A stretch of 64,000 nucleotides of DNA from Opisthocomus hoazin. Lineage: Eukaryota > Chordata > Aves > Opisthocomiformes > Opisthocomidae. Positions 28,301 to 40,000 of this stretch are shown here, one piece after another; position 1 is the stretch's first letter, and each line of letters starts with the position of its first letter. The stretch is taken from NCBI RefSeq assembly GCF_030867145.1, contig NC_134420.1, positions 8,483,823 to 8,547,822 of the forward strand. Reading direction: 5' to 3'. The notes beneath the pieces are model-generated. The model worked only from the letters and a program-made list of their open reading frames with translations. It ran no database searches and was not told where the DNA came from. The translations under genes and the position numbers were made by a program.

Positions 28301-31300
28301 CATTTGACATCTTGAAGCTTCTAGCCAAACACTATCCAGGATAGCAATGCTTCACCGTGCCACAGTCTTGACAATATTTAAAAATTAAGTCCTTTTTGGT
28401 CTTCTGAGCAGCAAGTCCGATATCAGGAAAAACAGACTGAAAGGCTTCTTACTGTGGAGAGGGTGGAAAAGCGCAGAAAACCCCAACATCTAACCATAAC
28501 GAGACCGTCCTCCCGCTCTGTTGCCACTTAGCCACTGTGCTTTAATTCCTCAGGTGTTTCAGTGCCTTCCAATAAATCTTTCTAAATGCTCTTGGCATAG
28601 CCAGAGCCTGCTGAAATCTTCAGAGTGCTGTGCGCTTCAGTATCTAGCTTGTGCTGAACTCCTATCAAGGCCCACAATTAACCCAGGGATTGTTGGCTAA
28701 CGGGTGGAGGGGAGCAGCTCCTCTTCATTGCGTTTCCTCAAGGAAGGGAACCGCAGTCGTAGGAGAAAGGATTTATAGCGATCATCTACACAGGGACAAA
28801 CGCTCTGCTTGCTGTGAAGGGAAGCGTTGGGACAGGGACTCAACCATCCTTTGCCAACCAGCTCGGGCAGCTCTGGGCAGCTCTCCGTGGGGCGTGCCAT
28901 CTTCCAAAACCCAGGAGCAGCGAAGTCCCAAGCGCTGCCCGGAGAGGCCAGCTGCCAGGCTTGGACCCTGCTCCAATGCTACCACCAGCTAGGCAGACCA
29001 GTCTCCCCATGGACTTAGTCCCTTTCAGAGCCCAACTGAAAGCCCTTCCACGTCTGCATTCTTAGGGTAGCGGATGGCGATAATCTGTTCTCCAGATTAT
29101 TATTATTAAAAAAAGAAATCATTCTATTTCAAGAAAAAAAATACTTCCTTTGTGGTTGAAGGACTGCCCCAAAGCATCTGGTTCTCCCACTGGTACTCCT
29201 GCAATTTGCCACATGGCCTTGGGAAGACCAAGTAGTTGGTACTTATTTGCTGAGCTGAGGAGTCAGGAAGTCTTGGCCTTTTTTTTTTCCATTTTACAGA
29301 GCTGCTGTAAAATTGACCCTTTAATAGCCTTAACATATACTAATTGTTTACAAATTAACTTTTGAGCATGACTGGCGCTAAATTCTAGACCTAATGAAGT
29401 TACGTGTCTGAGGGTTCGCTCCTAAGATGCTTTAGGCTGCAAGAATGAGTCTATTTTCATTGCTCTCCTGTCAGGCTTGGGGAGGGACTGCTGGCTGCAA
29501 AGGCCTTTCTTCCTCTCTGTGCCCATCAGCGGAGAGCTGAGGGGGCAAAGCCAAGGCTTGGTTTTCCTTGTCACCCAGAAAGGGACGATCTCTCAATGGG
29601 CTAGGGACCAGCTGAGGTGTTTCCCTCTAGAGGAGGGAGCACTAAGGCTAACACTAAGGCTGGGTGGCCAGTGAGTCTCTGCCAGCTCCAAGGGGGAGCA
29701 TGCCTGCGTGTTGTTTTCCTTGTTAGAATTATAATTCTCTATCTAGTCTTAAAAGGCAAGGGAAAAGCTCTCGTGAGCAGCCATGGAAAAGAAATGAGAA
29801 ACTATTGGAAACTGCCTCAAAGCGGGGCAGCAGTAGCCAGCGAGCAGCACGACTCCCAGCAAGGCACTCTGTGCCCAGAACTATTTGCATCCAACTGCAA
29901 CTCAACTCTCATCCCTGATTTTAAGCGAGGTGAAGTTGAAGTTATCAGTTGTCTTGTAACCGCCAGTCCCCAAACTCAGATAAACTTAAAATACTTCCAC
30001 CCACTAAGTAAAACTGGCACTTGAAGGACACATAGAAAGTCATTACTGAAAGGTGCTAACTTTTCTGATAATAAATTAGTTTTCTGACTCCTTAAATGCT
30101 TTGTCAGCCCAGACAGGAGATTGTTTTATAGCGCAGGTCTGGCATGCTGTTTGCTTATTGATGTTATGAATGTCTGTGCTTTTATTTAGGGTTTAGGTTA
30201 TTGCCAGATGTTGAGATTGTAAAGAGGAAAAAAAAATTATCTTGCAATGTCCTCACTTGATCTATTCAACCGTTCCTCCAGCAGCTCACGGGAAGGGGAA
30301 GGTTGACAAATTTCTGATATCAAACCCAGCTGTCAGAACAACACGGGGTAATAGCTGTCCTTGTCAAACGTGCCAATTAATTCACCAGCGTGTCAATGTA
30401 GGTATAATTGATAGACTCCACAATCTGGCTGAGTAATGAAAGTCGAAAGCATTACTAAGACCATTTCACTTCCTAAGAGATCCCGTAATCTAACCTGAGC
30501 TGTCAGCGCTGCAGTAAGAGGCGCTTAAAAAAAACCCAGACCAACAGTTTTCTGCAATAGTAAGTAGAGTTTTCCCACAAAACTTCTTTTTAAAGGTAGA
30601 AAAGGATGTGAAAAGAAAGAATATGAAACAATGGCATAATATTGTGGAGTGACAGTTTTATCCAAATATTCTTTAAAGTGGAATAGAAAATATAATTAGA
30701 GGAATTGTTTCTCTGTGACAATCCACTGTGTTCTGGAAGTTTTTCTTTTAATGAATGAGTTGTTTTTAGAAGAAAATGTGGCCATTGTCTTAAAAGCTGT
30801 GGCTGTGAAAAGGCAGTGTCAACTCAGCAGGGTTATTAGCATAGTCCTTTGTCTGATTTAGAAATATTTGTTAAGAACTTCTAAAACAACAACAAAAAAA
30901 TTGCTATTAGAGTTCCCTGACTGCTGTGCTTAATCGTCCAGTTGCAGTCTAGACTTTGTTTTAACAAATGGTTTGAGGTCTTCTGGATTTAGAGGGTGGT
31001 TTCTCTATTAGTCACTGATTTTATTAAAAAAAAAAAAAAAGAAAAAAGGCTTTCTTCTTTATCACCACAGCACAGGGATAAGGTGGTTGGACCTACAACC
31101 AGACCTACTATGGTGGCACGTGCAAGCCAGAACACCTCTCTGAAGTCAGCTCTGCCAGCAGGTGAGTACTCATAGCTGTGGAGCCGACATCAAAATAAAA
31201 CACAGAATAAAATCGTCAGGCATAAATCCAAAAGCCATATACACTAGCAAGCCAATAGCACAAAAAAGGAGGAATGATGTTCACCAAAAACCGGAGTAGA

Positions 31301-31589
31301 GCAGGTGCTGCCCTGTCCTGTGTTTGAACCAGACCTCTGGCTCTGCTCCTGCCGCGCGGGCGGGAAGGAGGGGTGGCAGCGTCTCATCCCGCAGCCTCCC
31401 CCAGCATACAGCCAGGCTTTCAGTGCAGAAATGTGTAATGTACCCAAATTCCCCAGGGAATGAGGAGGTACATTCCTATATTGATCCATGAAAGTCATCT
31501 CACCCCTTTCAGCACACTGCATTGGCTCAGCTGGGCTAGCACGACCAGGGATACTGCAAATGCACCAAGACTCATCAGCGTCATTTAAA
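25398..31589. other. Intergenic DNA with candidate regulatory segments
   Basis: No exon was recognised. A purine-rich run lies at 26626-26660 and a pyrimidine-rich CT run at 27028-27075. The stretch 26930-27560 and especially 30060-30510 read like slowly evolving noncoding DNA, with AT-rich homeodomain-like cores and few simple repeats. An A run occurs at 31025-31040. ORFs in the 28650-29070 area are in GC-richer DNA and overlap on both strands, as chance ORFs do. Confidence 0.5.
30060..30510. promoter_or_regulatory. Candidate enhancer with TALE-type motif cluster
   Basis: Six TGTCA/TGACA cores, the kernel of MEIS/TGIF/PBX-class sites, fall in about 400 bases: 30102-30106, 30304-30308 (reverse), 30331-30335, 30362-30366, 30391-30395 and 30501-30505. 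Three extend to TGTCAG. A CCAATTAATTC homeodomain-type site lies at 30373-30383. No repeat family or ORF explains the segment. Function is inferred from motif density only; the nearest genes are ARL14EP and MPPED2, and distant PAX6-side targets are also possible. Confidence 0.35.
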
Positions 31590-32022
31590 TCACAGAATGT
31601 TCGGGGTTGGAAGGGACCTCTGTGGGTCATCTAGTCCAATCCCCCTGCCAAAGCAGGGTCACCTACAGCAGGCTGCACAGGACCTTGTCCACGCGGGTAT
31701 TGAATATCTCCAGAGAAGGAGAATCCACAACCTCCCTGGGCAGCCTGTTCCAGGGCTCCATCACCCTCAGAGGGAAGAAGCTCTTCCTCATCTTCAGACG
31801 GAACTTCCTGTGCTTCAGTTTGTGCCCATTGCCCCTTGTCCTGTTGCTGGGCATCACTGAAAAGAGTCTGACCCCATCCTCTTGACACCCACCCTTGAGA
31901 TATTTATAAGCATTTATAAGGTCCCCTCTCAGCCTTCTCTTCTTCAGGCTGAACAAGCCCAGCTCCCTCAGCCTTTCCTCGTAGGAGAGATGCTCCAGTC
32001 CCCTCATCATCCTTGTAGCCCT
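31590..32022 (-). mobile_element. CR1 LINE 3' fragment, antisense copy
   Basis: The minus strand reads as the C-terminal end of CR1 ORF2 ([60 protein letters not shown]) with a stop after KVLCSLL. The 3' UTR follows, with CCTGCTTTGGCAGG and AGAGGTCCCTTCCAACCCCG, ending GAACATTCTGTGATT at 31590. It is truncated at the 5' end near 32022. The frame is still open, so it is of moderate age. Its 3' half is very similar to the copy at 32786-32966, in opposite orientation and less than 1 kb away. Confidence 0.92.
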
Positions 32023-32785
32023 AATGCACCTGAAATATACCTGCTGGCTACAAAGAGCCGGGGGCAAAGTGCAGCCTGCTTCTCTGCGGGCAGAGGTGGC
32101 CCAAAGCATGCCCGCGATCCTGGCGGAGGGAACGAAGCCACCTGGGATTTTAATGCATGCTCTGAGAGAGTCTCAAATAAGAAAACAGAGCTTCTAAGAG
32201 AATTTAAGATGGCATTTTATGGGGAGGGTCTGTAGTATTGGTTCTTCATGCAGTTCAGGAGATGATTGAAAGACATTACAACCACGGGCAATGACAAGAA
32301 AAGCAAGTGAAAAAAAGACTGTAGCCCTGCTTTCCTGCTTCCTTGGATTTATGGACTTATGGATGAATTTAATACTCGGTGATCAAAAGAGTTCAAATAG
32401 TGGTTGTATTAATGATTTCAACATAACCTCCAAATCCCAGGATGACAGTAGAAATGTTCAGCTTGGTCTTAATCTTCTGACAATTTTTATTAAGAGCTAA
32501 ATTAAGTGCTGTTGCCTTATGATAAAGCATCTTACAGGAGTGTGAATTGTGGTATTTTCACTACAGCATATGTACACTCTGATCTGAAGTTCTCATCAGA
32601 CTGGCTAGATCTTTCCCAAACATGGATTACTGAAGGGAAAAATCTTCTGTTTGATATTCTTTTGGCTTTTTTGTTTATATTTGGTTAATTCTCATCTGGT
32701 CTTTCTACCTACAGGTCTGAGTTTGCACAGTGACACACACATTGCCTACATTTGTTAGCATGTGTTACTGTCACAGATGTCCCAG

Positions 32786-32966
32786 AACCAGAGAACTGGA
32801 ACAGGTTGCCCAGAGAGGTTGTAGAATATCTCCAGAGAAGGAGAATCAAGACCCTCCCGGACAAGGTCCTGTGCAGCCTGCTGTAGGTGACCCTGCTTTG
32901 GCAGGGGTGTTGGACTAGATAATCCACAGAGGTCCCTTCCAACCCCTGAACATTCTGTGATTCTGA
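32786..32966 (+). mobile_element. Short CR1 3' fragment with internal micro-inversion
   Basis: The last 180 bases of a CR1 element of the same subfamily as 31590-32022. It reads [11 protein letters not shown], then an aberrant block, then PDKVLCSLL-stop, followed by the 3' UTR ending CATTCTGTGATTCTG. Positions 32824-32847 are the exact reverse complement of the matching 24 bases of the neighbouring copy. The segment is therefore inverted in place, replacing the family's SPSLEIF-type residues with YLQRRRI without changing length or frame. Confidence 0.9.
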
Positions 32967-33683
32967 GAAGAGCTCAGGTCCTCCCATCCACGCAGATTGT
33001 TTTGGCTCCCAATTGCCACTCTCTCTTCCTGTTTTCCCAAAGTGTTTGGTACCTGTTGAAGATACCTGCAGGGCTCCCAGCTCATACAAGTATTATTCAT
33101 CTTGCAACAAAGACCTACCTTATTCTGGAGTTTAGGAGACCCGTGATCTATGTTTTGTGGCCAAGGAAATATTAATATGCCTCAAAGAAATATGAGAATC
33201 ATCTCACCATTACTCTTCTTCTCTTTCTCCCACCTGCTCCCTAAAGTATATTGATCTTTGCTGGGCTTGTTTTCTTGAGCCAACATGAAGGCAGTGTGTC
33301 TGAATCAGGGATGGAAATAAGTGATATTTGAAGCTGTTCCCAAACCTGAGGGTAGTGTATTCTGGCTTTGCTATGTCAATCCCAAAGACGACTCAGTTTC
33401 TAAATTAGGGGTAGTCTTATCTGCTAATTAAAGGTAACACCATCCCAAAGATTGAAACTGTCAGCCCTAGCCTTCATTTTGGAGCTATGACATATCGTAA
33501 AACCTGATACTGAGTGCCTTGAACAAAGGACAGGACTTTGGGGTTGACGTGCTATTGCACTCCCCCCGTTGCGTTGTCAGAGGGGCTGTTAAGGACACTC
33601 CTATTGCAGAATCGGATGGTAATACAGAAGCCAGATAAAATTGTTTGCGTAGTTCATAGTTTCTTCATCTTCCTTATATCAGA

Positions 33684-34000
33684 GGCCCCAGAACTGGATG
33701 CAGTATTACCGATGTGGTCTAATAAGTGCCAAGGACAAGGGTCTAATCATTTCACATACTGGCTGTGCTCTTTCTAACACAGCCCCGATGCTGTTGGCCA
33801 GCTTTGCTGCCACGGCACGCTGCTGGCTCCTCTTCAGCTCACCACCTCCCATGACCCACCTCGTTTTTACAGCATGGCCTGTCCCCCATGCTGTACCATG
33901 GGGTTAGTCCCCCCCGAAGTGCAGGACATTGTGTCTGTCCTTGCTGAGTTTTGTAAGGTTCCTGTTGACTCATTCCTCTTGTCTGCTCCTGTCCCTCTGA
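33684..34000 (-). mobile_element. Old internal CR1 fragment
   Basis: A diverged piece of the CR1 ORF2 C-terminal region in minus orientation. On the plus strand it begins GGCCCCAGAACTGGATGCAG (the complement of the conserved LEYC block) and continues through GTTGGCCAGCTTTGCTGCCA and GTGCAGGACATTGTGTCTG. It lacks the element's 3' end and is broken by many changes. Boundaries are approximate. Confidence 0.7.
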
Positions 34001-37000
34001 AACACCCCAAGAACTTTGGACCTAAGGTTGAATGGTAATATTATTGTAATGTTCCCACATCACTGTGAGGAAGGCAGGATGTTACGCTGGCAGATCCTAT
34101 TTCCTAAAATGCATCTAGGATATACCTAGAGAAGAAAAAAAAAAAAGGGTGTGGGGGTGGGGGGAACGATGACACAAAGTATCTGTCCATGCCCTCCACC
34201 CCCACCCTGAGGTTAGCTGATTCCCTGTTTGGTGTAAGATATGTGGCAGTAATATCTCCATGTTGTGGCCTTCAGTGAATGCGAGGTTTAAGACTTGAGG
34301 GAAAGACATCCATAAATTACCCGAGTGATGAATGGTTGGTAGTTTGATTTGAGTACTTTCTGCTACAGATGTTGAACATTTTTTTCCAAGGGCATATGCC
34401 AGAGAACAGAATGGGGAGACTTTTTCATCTGAATACTTGCATCTCTAGTATGAAGCAGGCGCGGTCACCGTGGGCCAGCAGCACCAGAGCAGTTGCACGT
34501 GGAGCACCCAAGTAATGAAGAAGAGGAGCGGGAACACAACCAGGTTATGGCCTTGGCACAAGCCTGACAATAACGCGATGTGCTTTGCTGAGCAAGGTAG
34601 CAGATGCGACGTTCCCAGCTTGCGACTGCTGGTAAAGTAATACTCCCAGGCGGAGGCTGAGGGCAATACGATACTCCCAGCTGGTAGCCAAGGTCTGCCT
34701 CGGTGCATTCCCATTCGTACGTGTGGCTTCTCTATACAACGAGAAGGGGTGGGCAAAGTGTAATAAAGCAGCTGGTCTATTAGAAGATAAGCTTTGCAGA
34801 GAATAACACAAACATGCAGAATCCCCTTAATCTTAAAGTTTATTACCCTAGATAATAGGCTTTGGTAGTGACAACAATCAGTTCCAGTGCAGAATTGTCT
34901 TGGCTCCCGCGGCACCTGCTGTGTCAGTCAGAAGCCATCTTCTGCTGCACAAAAAGGTGGCTGCTTAGTACGAGCAAGCTAAAAGCTGTGTTCGTTTATT
35001 TTGAACGGGCAAGGGAAAGCTGGGCATCCTCCCTTTGACGATTTAAGTGTGCACTCTGAACCTGCTGTAGGGGAAAGACTACAGGGGTATGACAGCCTGC
35101 TCACCGCCTTTACCTCTGAGGAGTAGGAGCAAGGCGTCTTTTGTCCACTGAAGCCCACTTGAAAGAGCAGGAGTTGTTATTCCTGCTCCAAATTAGATCA
35201 AGTTTCCCAATATTCAACCAACAATGAGAAAGGGAAATATCATTAAATCTTTTTGTAAACTCTTTATCTGTGTCATTCGCAATATCTCCGACACAAAATG
35301 AATTCAATTATCTGAGGCACAATTCAGAAGAAGCATCTCTCTCTTTTTGGTGGAAAACTCGGATCCCCAACGCGCACTTGCGATCCCGACTCATGTAAGT
35401 AGGCAGCCAGAGAGAGCTTTCAAATGAAAAGGCATTTTACTTTATAAATGGCCTTGGCTTTATTAGTTTTTCTAGGTTTTAAATTTTCTTCACAGTCCTA
35501 CGATCAAAATATGAGGCAAAAAAAATCTGCTTACCACAAGCTGTTCTTTTGTTTAGAAATATTTCAATACGAGCTTTGGTTAAAAGAATAACTACAAAGT
35601 GACAGAGGGTAGTTTTTAAGTCATGAGAGATAAGAGCAGTTCTAACAAAAAAATCTGTGCCAATTATTTCAACTTTCTAGTGCCCTCTAATAATAGTTGC
35701 AACAGGTAGTGTAGCAGAAGCTCACAGTGCAAGATATGTAGGGTAGGAAAAGGGGCTAATTTGGGGAGGGGGTGTTCATACAGGTCCAAGCAGTATAGTC
35801 GAAAAAGTCTAAATGTTATGAATATTAAAGCTCGATCTAGTGGGTTAGATTTGTATTCTTAGTGTTGCCCACAAATTCAGGATCTTTCCCTTTAAATGTC
35901 CAGTATTTCATCATCTCCTCTGAAGAAAGTGAGGAGTGGAGATTTTTAAAAAAAAAAAAAACCAAACTGAAACCGGCAGCATGTTTTGACTTGCAGAACG
36001 AGGAACAGAAAGGGAAAGGAAGATGCACTGAAACCTGCATCCCTACAGACGGAGGAGGTTAAACCCGAGGCGGGGCGGCAGCGACTGCCCCAGCAACCAG
36101 CCGGCTGCACGCAGCGAGCAGTGGAAAAGCATCGGCGTGGCAGACCAGGTGCTGTCGTGCAAACTGGCTGGATAAGAACTGGGCAACAAGGGCACCTAAA
36201 AGAGGAGCTTAATACCATCACAGTGGAGCTGCAGAAGGAATGCTGCTTCAAGTCTGAGTTACCTCGGCTGAGTCACCTTTGGAACTAGCCACCTGGCCCA
36301 AGCACTTGGAGGGCTTCTGACCAGCTCCCAAGCTTTACGGCCCCTGTGTCTCGGCGGGACCGAGACAAACTCCCCTCCTTCAGGTGGTTCCACTTCCTCT
36401 GGTAGACACGACCAAGACACCTCAGCTTCCTTTGCAATGCCATATTGATTTTTTGCAGTCTCTCTTTCCCTAAGGAATCGACTGCACTAGATCAAATTAA
36501 GGACAATCTGAGCATTTAATGGGGCTCCTTCAATACTATGAAGTTTGATTGCTTGAAGTTGAAGTTCATGATAATTATTTATACTGACAGCATCCTCACA
36601 GGCAATAAAGACTGACCCTTTCCCGAAGGCCTCAGCCTCTCCATCAAGGAAACATTTTGATCCTGCTGTGCTTACCTAGAACACATACTTCTCATTATTA
36701 AATATGAGAATGATGATCAGAGAAGAAAATATATTTGTACCAAAAGCAGGTATCAGAATTCTGATTTTGTTTCTATTCTCTGTTACCAAATATAACACTT
36801 GTGCCTGACTGGCATTAGCAGTACTAGAGCTCGCTGGGAGTTTTGAGGTTAGCAGCAAAACCTTGGACTGCCCGGGGTGCAGGATCAGGCCTGTACCTGC
36901 TCTCCTGCAGTTCCACATCACCTTTCAAAATCCATTCGTGATGCAAATTGTGGCATTTCTGTATTGTCAAAGAGGTTTGTCCTGAGGATTGCCTATAATC

Positions 37001-40000
37001 CCGACTCTTGGAGTTAATAAACAGGTTTATCTGCGAGCAGGTATTTTTCAAGAATGACAAAGAAGCTGAAAATAAAGCTCTCTTGTAACTTCTTGAGTCC
37101 CATTATTAAAAATCCTCCTGGTTGGGTGTAATGAAAACAGTCCTCAAAGTCCGTGTGTGTGTGCGCATATCCCATAAAAACAGCTGCCTTAACAGCTACG
37201 GATGCTTGCCAGCGAACAAAGTATCAACACGCTTTCAGTTTTGGTATCTACATATATACACACATATAAAAATGAAAACATGATGGTGTTCTGTATATTC
37301 ATGCATATAAAAAAACACACATGTATGTTAAGTACCGCCCCCCCCGCAGCGGTTATAAATGAAGCAGTTTAGCTCCTCAGCCCTCAGCAAATTGTGCAAA
37401 TTCACAGCAGCTGACAGTCTGCTTCAAAACGTGCACAAGGTAAGTAAGGAAAGAAGGCAGTTTTCTGATTTCTTTTAGTTTTTTAAATCTTCCCTCCCTT
37501 CCCACAATAACTACATACATCCTACTTTTCTCTGGAGCATTGTCAAAATACAGCACATCTTGGGACAGCTCTGGCCCCACATGTATTCTGCTTGCTTATA
37601 GCAGGGAGAAAAACAATGAATATGGCTTTCACACCAGGAATACAGTGCTTACCTAGGTTGTAGAGTCCTCCTTCTGTAGTGGAGAGGACGGCTCTGACGC
37701 AGCTTCATAAAATCCTCATCTTTCCTTTGAACAGCCAGCCCAGGGTCCCTGCTGCTCCTGTCCCGCTCTTTCTCCCTCGTGCAAGCTGCTTTCTCTACCC
37801 AAGTTCTTCCTTCTAAAGCTTTCAAATGCAGGAGCAGCTGCCTCGCATTACGCAGCAATTCCCCAGCCAAGGGACCGAGTAAGAGAATTAGTCTCTTAAC
37901 TCGTCTAAATGTGAAAACAATGCTATTCAAGAAAAGAGTTTGTGCATCAGTTAGAAAACGTGACGATTAAAATGAAGGTGCATGGAGGCAGCAGGGCTTC
38001 GCTGGGACGGCGCTCACTTCCACGCAGCACTACAGCAGCGCAGCTCCAGAGCCACCGCTTCGGCCGGACAGTTGCGAGGCCAGCAGCCCATCACAGGGGG
38101 AAAGCACGTCGGAGGGGTTCCCTTACGTGGCTAATTTTGGCTTTCAGTGGCTAATTTTGGCTTTCACTTTTTGTAACTTTAACTTGTCTGTATCTTGGTT
38201 TATCCATTTTGGACCCTATGTCAAAGCACATCTTGTCTCAGTGGGTTGCTCTGAAACCTAAGGATGGCTTCAGAACCTCTGAGGGACCAGGCAAACGGGG
38301 GATGGAGCTGCCCCTTCTTACAGGACAGAATTTGCATTTGGGGAGAGAGCTGGCCACTTGGAGCGGGGAGGGGTTTTTCAGCAGCATGGCTTGATGCAAT
38401 TAAAGAAAAGGGTTCAAACCTGCTTCTCATTTAAAAAAATAAAAAGAAGAGGAGGAAGGCAGGGAGGCCAGAAGGGAGCTGTGCTATTTCTTTACGTGCC
38501 AGGGCCTGGGCAGGTGGCTCAGCAGAGCGTTCAGGCCATTCCCAGCCCTGCTGGAAGTTTTTCGGCAATGCTGAACTCCAGGTGACCCTCACAGGCAATA
38601 ATTGCTTTAGCATAGGTTTGACAACAACAGCAAGAAACTATCTAAAAATAAGCACAAGCCTAAAATAAATTTCAGCCCTGGAGACCTGCTCATGTAAAGA
38701 ATCCAGTACACTTCCCATGTTTTCCTTGATTAGCATCACAGTTCTTGGCAGTTCGAAAAATGACGGTTTTCAAGGGATTTCCAATGCCTCCTGCTCCAGT
38801 TTGTAACCCGGCAGGGAGCCAGCCTGCTCTGACAAGGGATGGGCTTTAAAGGGACCCCCCCGGGGCAGCTCTGGGCCAGCACCCCTCCTTATTTACCCCA
38901 ATATCCATCTTGTTTAAAGGTGGGATATGGAGTAAACCCAATTTAATTGCAGTCCCTGGGATAAATGTCTTTCCTTGCTTTGCAGCTGTAACATAGTTCA
39001 TTTAAATGGGTACATCATGCCTTGCAATGCCGAGTACCCAACAGCTGCCCACCAAAAACGTGTTCAGTCACCCTGGGGTTGGGAGGATGAAACACCTTGC
39101 TGCCCATCAGCAGGAAAAGGGGAAATTCCAGCTGCAAGTGCTGAAGGAATGACTTCTTGCAGAGGTGCCCACAGGGCACAGGCAGAGCAGAGGCACGGCC
39201 ACTACTGCAGGGCACTTTCAGAGGATTTCTCATTGTAACGAATCTGGAAATCAGCCCTTACGCTGCCCAGATTTTAAGGCACTACATACACCTTGCTGCT
39301 ACGCTGAATCTGGGGTCCAGAAATCCCAAATATTCACTAAATTTGATGGAAAGTAACCTTGCTTTCAGCAGGGAAGAAGAAAGCCTTTTACTTAAGATGA
39401 AGTTTGCTTTTTCTGGCTCAGTCAGTAGTGGCATACAAGGGAGTCCTCCCAAAGGCTGAGGACCTGGAGCTGGTGAAGGTAAAAGCTGTCAGCTGTGCTG
39501 AGTGGGCCACAGGACGAATTTTGATTCAGTGGGTAATGGAGAATAGAACCCAATTATTATTCTCTGGTTCTGCTTAAGGACATTTTTCCTCGGTTTACCA
39601 GGCTGACTTCTTGCAGGCTGCTTTCTCACAATATGATCTATTGAAAGTTAGAATGTACCTGTCCACCTTGCACACCCTCCTCTTATTAAGATTTTAGAGG
39701 ATGGTATGTTAAGAAAAGCATTTTAGGACATTGGAGAATAACAATAGACACATGCATGGAATTGCACATGGCAGTCAGAAATTCAGGCTCTTGTGTTTTA
39801 TCCTCGTAGGAAGATTTCAAGTATTTCAACTACAGCGTTTGTATCAAGTTTCAATCCTCTATAGCACATGTATAGAAAACAAAATGTTTTAAGTTTTAAA
39901 TACCAGCGGGTTCCAGGATGTGGTGTGTGAGGCAAGAGGAGATGTACTTTCTCTGCATACTATTGTCTGCAAACTGGGTTCATTTTTTTGTTCTTTTTTC

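Noticed and set aside
34445-34915. 156-codon minus-strand ORF
   Set aside because: Composition is random-like, other frames are open in the same place, and no family is recognised.
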